A stretch of 64,000 nucleotides of DNA from Pollenia angustigena. Lineage: Eukaryota; Arthropoda; Insecta; Diptera; Polleniidae. The notes under the pieces were generated by a model. That model ran no database searches. It saw only the letters and a list, made by a program, of their open reading frames with translations, and was not told the origin of the DNA. The stretch lies in contig OV884057.1 of assembly GCA_930367215.1 (NCBI GenBank), positions 110,943,284-111,007,283 of the forward strand, in the 5' to 3' direction. Shown here piece by piece: positions 44,215 to 55,907 of this stretch (position 1 is the stretch's first letter; each line of letters opens with the position of its first letter). The position numbers and the translations under genes were made by a program.

Positions 44215-44333
44215 TTACCCCAATTTCACCAAGTTCAGTTAAAACTAACTATTACTTTTACTTCCAGCTTACAATATGTTTTGACAGCTTGAACTGATAG
44301 TTTATTATAGCTGAACTTGGTGAAATTGGGGGT
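44215..44333. mobile_element. Short MITE with the same ends
   Basis: ACCCCAATTTCACCAAGTTC and its inverted copy GAACTTGGTGAAATTGGGGG lie about 75 bp apart. Same terminus as 43484-43815, so a second, shorter family member. Confidence 0.75.
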
Positions 44334-45242
44334 TACTTATTAAAACAAATGGTAATGTTGTCGTCAAAAAAATGTACTGTTTTTTTCTTTATTGTACTGT
44401 TTTTATGTATTCAATGTACTGTTTTTCCGAATTTAAAATCTGGCTACCCTAGCCCCATATAAACCTTACTCCCGGAAAACAGCTTAGTACGTCTGAAAAC
44501 GTAAAAAATAACGCTATCATAACAAAATTTGATACATCACAGTTTTATAGAACTAGAAATGACACTGTGAAATTTGGTGAAGATCGGTGCATAACTAACC
44601 TTAGGCCTCATATAAAGCCCACTCTGGTAAAATAATTAAATACGCGGTAAACTTTCTTCCAGTTTAGCTTCATATGGCCAGAAAAAATGTTATGCAATTT
44701 TGTGATATACGGTCCATAATTTTCCTTAGATTCCATTTTAGCAGCCTTCTGAAATTCACTGCAAACTCTTAAACTAATTGCACCGCTGTATTGAAATTTA
44801 TGTTTTTTAATACCAGAAATCGTTCTGCAGAATTTGGGATGATTGGTTCATAGCTTACCATGGCTTTTATATAATTTGTTCTCTTGAAAATCATTTAAGT
44901 TCATCTTAAACTGATATTCTACTCAAACTTTTTAAAATTGATTCTGATTGTCGATCAATAATTTTATATAGGTCTAAACCGCAACAAATTTTAATGCAGA
45001 TGTCTGTTTTACAAAGATTATAATAATAAATAGACATCATACAGATATTACACCTAAAACATTCGAAGTGTCGGTGGAGGGTATCAAAGATTCGGCACAG
45101 CCGAATATAGCACTCTAACTTGTTTTAATTTAAATTTGATTGCAATTAAATTCATTGCATTCAATGATTTCTTAAAAAAAATATATTAAAATGATTGCAA
45201 TCACAAAGTATTGCATTTTGAAATTAAGGAATAAAATCATTA

Positions 45243-45579
45243 GCCCAATTCACAATCTTGTGCAAATGGTCTTGCATCGTAGCATTTGCAAAATGGTATA
45301 GTAAATACTGTAGTATACTTTTGATTGGCTTGGTTCACAGAGTGTTAGCTGTCGATTTACAATCAAGTGTTGCAAAAGTCGAGTAAATATAAACTATTGG
45401 TTTTAGGCGTTGCATATTTGCAAAAGAGTAGCAAGTGCATTGCTGTATATTTTGTTGGTGTAGAGTAAAAATATACTATACCATTTTGCAAATGCTCCCA
45501 AAAGTATGCTACAGTATTTACTATACCATTTTGCAAATGCTACGATGCAAGACCATTTGCACAAGATTGTGAATTGAGC
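45243..45579. mobile_element. MITE with about 80-bp inverted arms
   Basis: 'caaatggtcttgcatcgtag' faces 'ctacgatgcaagaccatttg'; arms run from 45243 to about 45320 and 45500 to 45579. TA flanks both ends. It lies about 170 bp upstream of the host gene start. Confidence 0.85.
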
Positions 45580-45747
45580 TAATTTGATTGAAATCATTTT
45601 GATTGCAATCAGAATTGATTGCAGCTTTTTACAGCTCTGTATGTAAGTACATAATTACTTTTATTTACGATTTCTGTAGATGTGTTCTTTTGACATTAAA
45701 AATTGTTTTATATTTTAGAAAAAAAATAAATATTTTAAAATAAAATA

Positions 45748-47607
45748 ATGACTAGAATGAAATTTCGTCAACTTATTGATATGGCAATTGGCTTTCCGGA
45801 ACCAGGTCACGTTGATTTTTCTGCTCTTCATTGTTTGCTTTCTTGTATAGCTGAAAAGTTGGAAATTACAGACGAAATAATCGACTATTCTCATAATGAA
45901 ACTGAAACAAATTGTTACTGGACCAAATGTCCAAATGGTATGTTTTTTTTTAATTAAAAAAAAAAACAGATATTGAAAATTGTGAATCTTTCAGACGAAC
46001 TACATTGCAAATCGCGTCTTTTTGGTGGTTCAAATATAAATGAAAAAATCTCTGATGAAGAACCACCGGAAGCAGAAGAAAATTCTATTGAAAATATAAT
46101 GCAAGAAAAAGACTTAAAAGAATCCGTTGAACACGAAGAAGAACAAGTGGCTACTGCAGTGTTTGAGGATATCAAGTCCAAAGAATTAGGTGACCAGGAT
46201 ATTGAACAAAAGCCAATTATTGAAGTTCCTTATTCAGCGATTTCAGTAGAATCGCAATTAACGTTGCCCAAAATAAACGAGCGTATTTTGAAAATTGAGG
46301 TGATAGACGAAATTATTACGAAAGAACTTGTGCCAGGAATAACAATAATGAAGGATCAACTTGAATTTGTAATAGAACAGCTGTTACTTCTTGCATTCCT
46401 AACTTTGAGTAAAAAACCTGATTCCCAGCACATTCAGCAACTCTATTCAATGGCTCAGACACTGCATGAAATAAAAAATGTAAACATTTACATTAAAGGC
46501 TTTAGTCAGTTGCAGCTTCCTACTTTTGAACTTCTGAATTGGAGTCCCTCTGGTCTAAAAATAAATGAAGATTTGTCAAAAAAAAATTTATTTGAGATCC
46601 AGAGCAATGGCTCTGCACAGGATGATGCTCAACTTCAAACGGCCTATGAAGATGGGCTTGAGGGTCATCTTTGCTATTCTCCAGAAAAGCTTCTCGATCA
46701 ACTAATGGAACTTAAAGGTGAATTTTGTCTTCTGACAAATAAAGTAAATGAACTTTCTTCTCGTTTACTGCAGCAAGAGAGCCAACGGACTGTGTCTCTT
46801 ATCCAAGCAATTCAAGAACAAATTCATAACATCAAGGTGACAACCATTAAATTAAAAGAGTCCCAAACCACCATGGAAATGCGTCTAACTAGTAATCAGG
46901 GCAATATAGAAAAAATAAAGACAAACCTTGAGGAGATTATTGCGGACAAGGTGGATAAAAGTGAGTTAGAAGTACAACTGGCCGATAAGGTAGATTACGC
47001 CCAACTGCAGAGAAAAGTTTCACATGATCAAATACTAGAACTGCAGTGCAGGATAGACAAAAAATTTTGCGATATACTGCGACAAATCAATGAAAATGAT
47101 AAGAAGTTTTCACAGACTGTTGACAACTTAAAGGAAACTTTGGGATTTGCAGCCATTGATGGAGTTTTGAAAAATTTCAAAGAAAATATTTCCAAAGATA
47201 TTCAAGCACTTCACGAATTACTTAAAACCTATATCGAATCAACAAATTCTGATTGTGCTGCTGCGGGTTCCCGTGTTAAGGTGCTCCAAAATCTAGCGTG
47301 CTTGTCATGTGACACCAATTGTGTCATGCGAACAACTGAAAAGGCAAAGGTGGCCAAATTATCCAGCGCGCACACTTCAAATATTCTTAGTCCTCTCATA
47401 ACTTATGAATTAGGCTCCATACGAAAATCTGGCATAATGGGTTACCATCGTAAAGATGAATTTCCCCATTCAACACATGCTTGGTTAACCCGTCAATCTA
47501 ATACCTTAAATGATCTAAAGCGATGCGTCCCAAGACATGCAGGTGGACAGCACACCACAAATGATGCTAAAGACCGTGTTAAAAAGATGGTATCAAACAG
47601 AAAATAG
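45748..47607 (+). CDS. DUF4795-family coiled-coil protein (two exons)
   Basis: Exon 1 is 45748-45937 (ATG; MTRMKFRQLIDMAIGF); the 57-bp intron 45938-45994 has GTATGT and TTTCAG; exon 2 is 45995-47607. A nearer AG at 45969 would break the frame, whereas 45994 keeps it (split codon gives Asp). The product is 600 residues: an acidic segment (80-140), long Gln/Leu/Lys coiled coil (about 270-470) with the family words DKVDKSELE and DKVDYAQLQRKVS (about 375-395), then a Cys cluster LACLSCDTNC (about 496) and a basic C-terminus. In vertebrates the DUF4795 domain occurs in QRICH2, a sperm-flagellum protein; a role in sperm is inference. A polyadenylation signal AATAAA is 12 bp past the stop (47619). 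The only clean host gene in the window. Confidence 0.88.
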
Positions 47608-47618
47608 CAAAATGCCAG

Positions 47619-47657
47619 AATAAAAACTTTTTGAGAGTTTTAATTTCTTTTAATAAA
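47619..47657 (+). terminator. Polyadenylation signals of the DUF4795 gene
   Basis: AATAAA at 47619-47624 and again at 47652-47657, directly after the stop codon. Confidence 0.65.
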
Positions 47658-47792
47658 AATCTTCCTTTTGTACAAAATGTAAAAATTCCTACTCCATTAA
47701 GCAAAAAGACAGTGTGTGATTTTAAATAAGGGGGGAATTGAGCGACTTAAAACGTTTTCAGTTTCATGTTTTAGATTTGAAATATTTACTGT

Positions 47793-48052
47793 ATACATAC
47801 CGAGCCCTAATAGCGAAAATGATGTAACCAACGACATTTTAGATTTTTGTTTTTTGATGAAAATCGATAATTTTTGATCATTTGCATCATCTCTAAAAAT
47901 CTCATATCTCTGGGAAGTACCGTAACGAAATAAGAGCAAAGGTAATTTCAGAGGAAAACCTAGACTTGAAGCAAAGATATTTACAAAAAACCTCCTGTAA
48001 AATTTTATTTTTGTTGGTTACATAATTTTTGCCATAAGGGCTCGATATGTAT
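47793..48052. mobile_element. MITE family C, copy 1
   Basis: ATACATACCGAGCCCTAATA and, inverted, ATACATATCGAGCCCTTATG at the ends, extending through 'atgtaaccaac'. A second copy in opposite orientation is at 59977-60227. Confidence 0.85.
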
Positions 48053-48307
48053 TTAATTCATGCTCCTGTTTCCTTAAGAAAAGGAGTCTAAGATACAAGT
48101 TTTTCGTTCGTGAACATATTTTTGGGCCAACGCTTTTTTCTTTCTATCAAAAATTTCAGCATTGTAGTGGGGGCTCATAATTTAGTACGTATATGTCAAT
48201 GAATGAAGAAAAATGTTTTGTAAAAAAAGTACCAAAAATGCTTACGATTTTCACCCCTTAAATGTTCGAATTTCGAAAAAGTACTATGTATGTACTTGTT
48301 TTTATAA

Positions 48308-48579
48308 ATCAGAGGCAGTCGTGGTTTTTTGCTAATATCTCAACTAATTTTGGACCGATCGGGCTGAATTTCAATTGCAAAATTAAAATAAGCATACCTG
48401 CCATAAATATATACCAACAAAGCCCCAATCATATCTCGGGGCTTCGGAAAACCCATTTAAACAGACAGACACATGGACAATCGGATTTGAACTTCCCTTC
48501 GCATAAGGATCCAGAATATATATATCGATCGATCCAAAAATGGTTGAGATATTAGCAAAAAACCACGACTGCCTCTGAT
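48308..48579. mobile_element. Hairpin around DINE-like text
   Basis: 'cagaggcagtcgtggttttt' faces 'aaaaaccacgactgcctctg'; arms are 37 bp. The interior (48420-48540) is DINE-like on the minus strand ('acagacagacacatgg', 'aaggatccagaatatatata'). Confidence 0.7.
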
Positions 48580-49444
48580 TTTTTCCAAAAATCCCTTGTT
48601 GTTATTATATTTTTATTCCTTTTTTCTGTATATCTGGAGAACGACAAGAGCCAAAGTTTCCAAATTAGGTACAAACATTTAGGTTATCAATTGGATTGGA
48701 GAAGTAGGCTTGATACGCCCGTACGGAAAATATCAAAAATCGTTTTAAAACCTGAATTTTGGGCTGTTGATATCGGAAATCTTTAGTAGAAAATATTTTC
48801 TGAAAAACTCGAAAAAATCGGTTCAGATACGAAAAAGTTATGACCAAATAAAATTTTTTTTTAAAAATATCCATTTTCGGGAACCATAGATCTTCTCGAG
48901 TCCAAGTTTTATAGCCCAAGTAAATTTCTTCTTAAACACTTCGGTATATAAATCTGTCAAATCGGTTGAAAAATGGCTGAGTTTGTAACTAACCAAACCA
49001 CAAATGGCCCTTACTATTAAGAAGACTTGCTACCTATAGATACCGGCCGTGCTCGTCAAAATGAGGGTGGTTCTTTCCCCTTTCTAGTTAGACTATGGTT
49101 CGGACATCATTTAAAATTTAGGTAGCTGTTAATAATAAAGTCTACTAGCCAACAAATAAAATTTCATTACCCTCCAAAGCCATGCTATCTTTGTTTCAAA
49201 AAAATTCCCAGATAGCCCTATTTTGACTCACCTACAATTGGCCTTAACTTTTCATAAATTAGAATATAGACTTTTAAATTTCATAACGGAATCTTGAATT
49301 TTTTTTATTTATTTCATCATGCACTAATAAAACTATTCTTTTAATAATAATAATTTTTAAAAAATTATTTTTAGTGTTATTATTAATAAAATTTTAATAT
49401 ACAAAAAAAAAAAAAACTCCAAATTTATAAATTATTATTAACAT
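48580..49444. other. Decayed DINE-like interior, no gene
   Basis: 'ctgtatatctggagaacgac', 'ccaaagtttccaaatt' and 'aatcggttcagatacgaaaa' are shared with 49860-50000 and 53275. Otherwise unremarkable. Confidence 0.5.
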
Positions 49445-49587
49445 CCCAGTAAAAACTTCGCCTACAAAATAATGTGTTGAGTAATCAGAAAAATAAGAAG
49501 GCACTACTTACAATTCTACTGAAAGAACCAATGAATTTTACAAGGCATGCCTAAAAATGAACGCATTTTAAAGTAAGTCATTATTTT
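49445..49587. mobile_element. MITE family A, partial inverted copy
   Basis: It starts CCCAGTAAAAACTTCGCC and runs through 'ttgagtaatcagaaaaataa' before being cut by the DINE-like copy at 49587. Confidence 0.8.
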
Positions 49588-50110
49588 TATACCCTTCACC
49601 TCAGGTGGAAAAGGGTATATATAAGTTTGTCATTCCGTTTGTAATTTCTACAATATTGATCCTACACCCTATAAAGTACATATATTCTGGGTCCTTATGA
49701 AAAGCGAAGTTGATTTAACCATGTCCGTCTGTCCGTTGAAATGGATTTTCCGAAGACCCCATATATGAATGGTGCCAGGTTATTATACATTTATGTCACA
49801 TATGGTCCGGAATTGTTTGCTATTGAAATTCAGAAAGATCGGTCCACAAATGGCTGAGATATGAGCAAAAAACCACGACTACCTCTAATTTTTCCCAAAA
49901 ATCCCTTGTGGTTGTTGTATTTTTATTACTTTTTGCTGTATATCTGGGGAACAGCAAAAGCCAAAGTTTCCAAATTGGGAACACACATTAAGGTTGCCAA
50001 TACACACCATCCTACAAAATGTGGGCGGGATTGAAGAAGTGGGCGTGGTACCTCTCGTACAAAAAAAAAATAAAAATTGTATAAAAACCTAAATTTTAGG
50101 GCTGCCATAT
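49587..50110 (+). mobile_element. DINE-like repeat, copy at 49.6 kb
   Basis: TATACCCTTCACCTCAGGTG, 'aaagggtatatataagtttg', 'ccctataaagtacatatatt', 'ccatgtccgtctgtccg' and 'gggcgggattgaagaagtgg' follow the DINE-1 order. Confidence 0.75.
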
Positions 50111-50430
50111 GTTTTTTTGTTGCAATTAAAGTACATTGATTATTAAAGGTCAAGAAAAAAAAGTACACAGTATAAATATAAAGTACAATTAATTTATTTT
50201 TATTGTTATATTTAAAAACGTTTTTTTATTGCTTTTCGCAAGTTTTATCAAACAATTACACTGTGCTAGAATTTGACACTTTTTTTAACACAAGCCGGGC
50301 AACTGGCGCTTTAACTTAATTCGGGTACGCTGAATCCAATACCGGTTCAAAAAGGGTTCAGTTTATTGAAATTACTAAAAATAACTAAAATACAGAATAA
50401 AATTTCCTTTAAACGTTAAATTTTTTTCTA

Positions 50431-50815
50431 ACACCTGATTTTCACGATGATTTAAAAGACATGTCTTTTTGTAGTTCTTTTTTAAAGAAACTTCCAAAGA
50501 CATGTTCAATTTTCACAATGTTTCTTATTTTGTTTGATTTTTTTTATTTTCCTTATAAATGTATGTATGTATTGAATTTTTTTGAATTAAATTTGTTTAT
50601 TTTTTTTATATTTTAATAAGCAATTGTAATTTTGAAATAAAAATACAACATAAATTAAAAAACAAAATTAAATGCAAAGAGGAATGTCAAAAAAACACAG
50701 AAAATACGATTCATGTCTTTTTTTCTACCCTGCTTACTTCTCTCCCCCGCTCGCTTTCAAACTAAAAAAGACATGTTTCAAAAATAGGGGAAAAAATCAT
50801 CATGAAAATTGGGTG
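50431..50815. mobile_element. MITE, 385 bp
   Basis: ACACCTGATTTTCACGATGA at the left faces, inverted, ACACCCAATTTTCATGATGA at the right. Subterminal 'agacatgt' words repeat on both sides. Confidence 0.65.
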
Positions 50816-51234
50816 TAACATGCGCAGTCGTTTTAGAAATATATTTTTTTTTTTTGGCAACAAAAATAATTTTTTTAGCAACATTTCGAAATTTTTGTTT
50901 GTTAAAAATTTATAAAAAATTACAGCTATGCTTCTTTAAGACATAAAAAACAAAGCTTCAAACAAAGCAAGCTATAAATGATAAAAATCTGTTAACAACT
51001 TTTGATTTTATTCACAAAAGTCGAAAATTTTTAATTTATTTAAAAATGTCATAAAACGTAATATTTGTATGGGAGGGAGCCCCCTTAAGAAGTGGTGATA
51101 AGGGGCAAGTATGTCTCGAGAAATTGTTAAGGCTACTCCATGGCTGTTATGGTTCGTTTTCTTCAATATATTTCTAGTCTGTATTAAACATTTTGTATGG
51201 GAGCCCCCTTAAGGAATGGAAATTTTAAAATTTT

Positions 51235-51508
51235 GGCCCTAAATTTGTAAAACGCAACGCAATGTTAAAAATAACATTGAAAGCAAAAACAATTTCAAAA
51301 ATTTGTCAAAATTTTGTTGTTGCTTTCTATAGAAATACATATTGCGTTTTAAAATTATCAACGCCACAAGATATGCAGCGTTTAAAATTTAAAAATTCAA
51401 TATACATTTCTATAGAAAACAACAACAAAATTATGAAATATTTTCGATTTTGTTTTTGCTTTCAATATAATTTTTGGCGTTGCGTTTGCGTTTTACAAAT
51501 TTAGGGCC
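51235..51508. mobile_element. Inverted-repeat MITE, family B
   Basis: GGCCCTAAATTTGTAAAACG and its inverted copy form the ends, with further matching arms ('ttgttgttgctttctataga'). Related to 27630-27866. Confidence 0.8.
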
Positions 51509-51672
51509 TTTGTTTTAAATCAGTGATGTCAAAAATGAAAATTGTGGTTGTATTGCTTTATATAAGTATTAGTGAATAAAGAGACAAGAATTCTTAATAA
51601 AAATCAAAAAATACGTAAAGCACAATTGTGCTATGAAATTGAATGAATTTGACATCAATGTTTAAAATGTTA

Positions 51673-51901
51673 AGCTTCGTACAGACGATGGTCAGATCTT
51701 ACAATATTGTAAGCAGGCGTTGCCAACAGCAAAATTTTTCTGACAATGGTCCATTGTCAGATGCATTAATTTTGCACATCTGCAAATACAAATGAGCTTA
51801 CAGTCTTCACACAGTTGGAAGACATTTTAGCCAATTTTAATGCAATTTAAGCAACGCTGCTTACCAATATTGTAAGATCTGACCATCGTCTGTACGAAGC
51901 T
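51673..51901. mobile_element. MITE, 229 bp, Harbinger-like target
   Basis: AGCTTCGTACAGACGATGGT and its inverted copy; TTA on both sides. The arms extend to 'cagatcttacaatattgtaag'-type sequence, about 45 bp. Confidence 0.88.
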
Positions 51902-51904
51902 TTA

Positions 51905-52444
51905 GTTAAACGAGTCACTTTTGTGCTCGTGATCTAAAAGCAGGCAGTAATTTAAAAGAGCTTTGCACTCGTGTTTTAAAAACAGGCAGTTATTGTACTC
52001 AAAGAAAACAAACAAGTGAAATAGTGCTGTCAGTTTTTTTTTTCGAAAAATCGTCCTGCCAATATAAAAAACATCAACAAATGGCCCTGACGAATAAGTT
52101 GTTCTTTAGTTTTTATAAAAAAAAACTTGTACAATAAGTACCCAGCAAAAAAAGACATTGGCGAGCAAGGGTTCACATTTAGGTAAACGGCTCGTCATTA
52201 AAAATATTGCTTAGAACCAATGAAAGTTCAGTGATTAGGTCGGGATTTTCATTGATCTGGAATATTAACTGAAATCAGTGTGAATGAAAAGCAATGAATC
52301 ATTAATGATTTTAATACGTATTTTCATTGGTGTTCGATATTAATTTGTTTATGCATTATGGGAATGTATTATAAAAAGCATTGTTACTTTTGTTTTCCCT
52401 ATGTAGTAGTAAGATTTTGACAACGGCGGGTAAATTTTACAGTC
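51905..52444. other. Intergenic with fragments of a hairpin family
   Basis: 'acgagtcacttttgtgctcg' and 'aaacaggcagttattgtac' resemble the hairpin at 59624-59747. No gene supported. Confidence 0.5.
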
Positions 52445-53245
52445 AAAGAACCCAACCAATTGTAGGGGGATGTAAGAAAAGATAAACTCACTATTTATTG
52501 TTGGTGTTTTGTTTAAGCTTTGATATTGTTACAAGTAAGACTTTGAGTGTTTGAAACTCTTATTCGCTTTAGGGTTTTATTTGTATAATATTATTAGCTT
52601 TTCTAAAATCTTTGGAAAAGGTTTCCTGATGATCTGGCCTAAGCAACCAGTGAAATGCGCATAGAAGCTAGCTTTCCCTCAACAATAAATTTCAGTGTAT
52701 TTATCAAATATGGAAAATTGGGAATTTAGCACGTCATACAAAAATCTTAATAATAAATTTTGTATTCCCGTAAATAACTTTGATAATATACTTGCATGTG
52801 CCCGTGCAGAAAACTGAATTGCCAAATTGGTTTTTTTTTTGTTGTTTTCTTGCGAAGACAATAGAATGAAACAATTTGTTTTTTAATATTGTTTTTTCTT
52901 TTTACTCACTTACAACTACAATTCGAGTCGGAAAGAACCCAACCAATTGTAGGGGGATGTAAGAAAAGATAAACTCACTGTTTATTGTTGGTGTTTTGTT
53001 TAAGCTTTGATATTGTTACAAGTAAGACTTTGAGTGTTTGAAACTCTTATTCGCTTTAGGGTTTTATTTGTATAATATTATTAGCTTTTCTAAAATCTTT
53101 GGAAAAGGTTTCCTGATGATCTGGCCTAAGCAACCAGTGAAATGCGCATAGAAGCTAGCTTTCCCTGAACAATAAATTTCAGTGTATTTATCAAATATGG
53201 AAAATTGGGAATTTAGCACGTCATACAAAAATCTTAATAATTTAG
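52445..53245 (+). repeat. Repeat family R, direct tandem pair
   Basis: About 300 bp beginning 'gaacccaaccaattgtaggg' occurs at 52449 and again at 52933, 484 bp apart and almost identical. The interval between holds 'aattttgtattcccgtaaat' and 'cccgtgcagaaaactgaatt', also present inverted near 38150. The layout resembles repeat-spacer-repeat of an LTR element without coding content. Confidence 0.8.
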
Positions 53246-53461
53246 TTGAGCATATTTAAAAAAAAACTCGGGAAAATCGGTTCAGATACAAAAAAGTTAT
53301 GACCAAAAATTTTTAAAATTTTTACTACTACCTACATTAGTAGTTATAGAAGGAGAAGACAACCTAGTATTTGAAGTAGCAGAAGAATAACATTGAAGTA
53401 GTTGATTAATAATATTGAAGCAGTTAAGAATAACATTGAAGTAGTATGTTAATAACATGCA

Positions 53462-53632
53462 GTCTACAACTGACATGAAATGCTTAACTTTAACACTAAT
53501 AGGATGTTAGTGTTAGGTATAGACTCATCATGTTAGAAGTTTTCTCATGTTATAACACGGTTGTTAATGCAAATGCTATAACAACGCTTTTATAACATCA
53601 AGTTATAACAGCAAATCATGTCAGTTGTAGAC
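53462..53632. mobile_element. MITE, about 170 bp
   Basis: GTCTACAACTGACATGA and its inverted copy TCATGTCAGTTGTAGAC. Confidence 0.7.
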
Positions 53633-53639
53633 GGGGAGT

Positions 53640-54601
53640 AACACTGAAGCAGTCATAACATAACATTTTGGTAGCAGTAGAAGCAAGGACCGGAAAATGT
53701 TTTTTTATTTTGTTTCTAAAAAAATATTTATTGTGCAAGTTTATAAAATTCTACATTTTACAGAAAATAAAAAATTTCTAAAATAGTTTTGAAAAAAAAG
53801 CCGTCGAAATAAAATAAAGTTTTTAAAATAAAACGTTTTATTAAAAACATAAAATAAAGTTTTTAAAATAAAACGTTTTCTTAAAAACGTAAAAAAACAA
53901 AAACAAAATAATTTTAGTTAAGCATTGTCATAAACATTTCATTCTTCAAAACAAATTTAAATAAAATTTATGAAGAGGTTTCTGAGAATACATACATACA
54001 TATTACATACCCTGTCGCACTTTTATGAGCTAACTCAAAATTAGGCTGACTTTTAGCTAACTCATTTTTAACTAACTTCAGAAATAACTCAAATCTGTAC
54101 CTCAATTCTGTAACTTTTTGAATTTAACTCGTTAATCGTTACTTTTTTACACGGATTTTGTTTTTGTATATTTAACGCGCTACCGGATTAAGATTTAACA
54201 AATTAACGACACGCCACCCCTGATAAAATAGTTGTTAGGTGATAACTCACAATCAACTGTTGCAGTTTCTAAATAAATATAATAAAAAAGTCATTTGTGA
54301 TACATTTTTAAAAAATATTTGTGTTTTGGCAATTTTCGTGTACATTGAGAGTAAGTATGTTTATTAAATGATTTTTTATTTTAAAGTTACAAGACCAACA
54401 AAGTTTAAAAAAGGAGGTCGTTAACAGTTGGTAACTTTAACAAATTAACAAACTACCGAGTAACAAATTAACAAGTTCGGTGTGAATTTATTTTATTTAT
54501 CTTTTATTCACACACAAAAATTTTTTATTTAAAAAATAAAATTTTATTTTGTGTTTTCCGTTCGTAATTTCCGGTCCTTGAGTAGAAGTAATAAAAACTT
54601 A
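53640..54601. other. AT-rich intergenic
   Basis: A 46-bp tandem duplication ('aaaataaagtttttaaaata') lies at about 53810-53895. No gene. Confidence 0.5.
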
Positions 54602-54729
54602 TGTGCTGTTTTCACAACACAAGTGATTGAACGTGTAGTAAAATTTATATGGAAAACACTCAAAAAACTGAGTGCTTTTCATATAAATTTTACTACACGT
54701 TCAGTCACTTGTGTTGTAAAAACAGCACA
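54602..54729. repeat. Near-perfect 61-bp hairpin with 6-nt loop
   Basis: Arms 54602-54662 and 54669-54729 match at 57 of 61 positions by my count; all differences are transitions. The loop is AAAAAC. It could be a tiny MITE or the template of a hairpin RNA. Confidence 0.9.
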
Positions 54730-55112
54730 GTAAACTGCCTTATTTATAAAAAATAAAACATGTTAATAAAGGGTTTATTAAACGGATTTCGTATGAAAAT
54801 AAGAACATGTGTGTTTTAATCAGTGTTGCCAGAAAATCACCATTTCAAAACATAAATCTCCAATTTTTTAAGCTTATAACAAACATGGAACGAAAATTGG
54901 AAACTTTAATTAAATTCATCAATTTATAATTTTTGAAATTGAAATTTTTTTATATAAACTATTGAGATTATCGATTCTTTTTTTAAATAGAAAAATGACT
55001 ATAATTCAAGATTCGTTATTGCAATAATTTTCTTTAAAGAGAAGAAAAATATAAATTAATTAATATTTTAATAATTTTGAAGTGATATTGTTTAAAGCTG
55101 CGTATAAGCCTA

Positions 55113-55537
55113 CCCAATAAAAAATGGAGCTTCCAACGAAGCAGGTTTGTAAGGGACAAACATAAAAGTTTCGCTTGCCATTGCGCTTACGGAAGACATG
55201 AATTTTATATGGCGAGTTCCCACTTTGAAGCAATACATTTTTGACACATAAAGCGCATTATTCAGCGCACATAAAAATTGTCGGATGTAACGATCAGCTT
55301 TACACACTGAATGTTTTGATACAGTTATTTTTTAGTATTCTCCCTTCCAAACCTGCTTCGTAGTAAGGGAATGCCGTAGCACTTGAAATGTTATTTTTTT
55401 TTAATAAAAGTTGTTGAGAGTTCTTTCACTTACTTTACTCCAACTTGTGCATGTCTGATTGCGTAGCGCATAATTGTGCGCTTATTTTTTTAAATGTACC
55501 TTTAGTGCTTCGCAAAATTATAAAATTTTTTATTGGG
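55113..55537. mobile_element. TA-flanked MITE, 425 bp
   Basis: CCCAATAAAAAATGG at the left, inverted match ATTTTTTATTGGG at the right, TA on each side. A second inverted pair inside ('aacgaagcaggtttg' / 'caaacctgcttcgta') suggests layered structure. Confidence 0.7.
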
Positions 55538-55907
55538 TAATCAAAGGAATAAATTAAAAAGTAATATTGTTTAACAAAATTGAACGCTTTTTAAGTTGAT
55601 GGGAATATCGCACACAAATTGTCACATCGTCATAACTGCGTTATATTAATTATGGCTGGATTTCAAAACGTCATAATACTTTGCAGTCAAAGTCAAAAAT
55701 GCATCATCAAGCTTATAATGCACAGTTTGCTTTTTGTTTAGGCATCGATAACTTTTCTGGTATATTTCGGGACAAATAACATTGTAAAATTCTACACGGT
55801 TGCATTGTAGAATGCACTCAAAAAAGCATGTTGCTTTGCAACTGACGTTGTCTGTAAAAAAATCACATAACGAAAGCAGAAACAGAAATGTGTGAACGCA
55901 CATAATA

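Larger units (their letters stand above)
42762..44451. mobile_element. hAT-like MITE, 1690 bp
   Basis: Ends TAGGGTTGCCA and, inverted, TAGGGTAGCCA; GCCCCATA is duplicated on both sides (42754-42761, 44452-44459). Sibling minisatellite units show the unoccupied site. Subterminal 'gtactgtttt' words are repeated many times near both ends. No transposase. Confidence 0.93.
41722..45126 (+). mobile_element. DINE/Helentron-like element with minisatellite and nested hAT MITE
   Basis: Head TATACCCTCCACCAC; 'ataccctccacc' at 41723 is matched inverted by GGTGGAGGGTAT at 45073. The core block 'ccctataaagtatatatatt ... gccatgtccgtctgtccgtc' is the DINE-1 signature. The tail has a TTCGGC-aca-GCCGAA hairpin (45091-45105) and ends 'cactctaacttgtttt'. 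Removing the nested MITE leaves about 1.7 kb. Confidence 0.75.
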
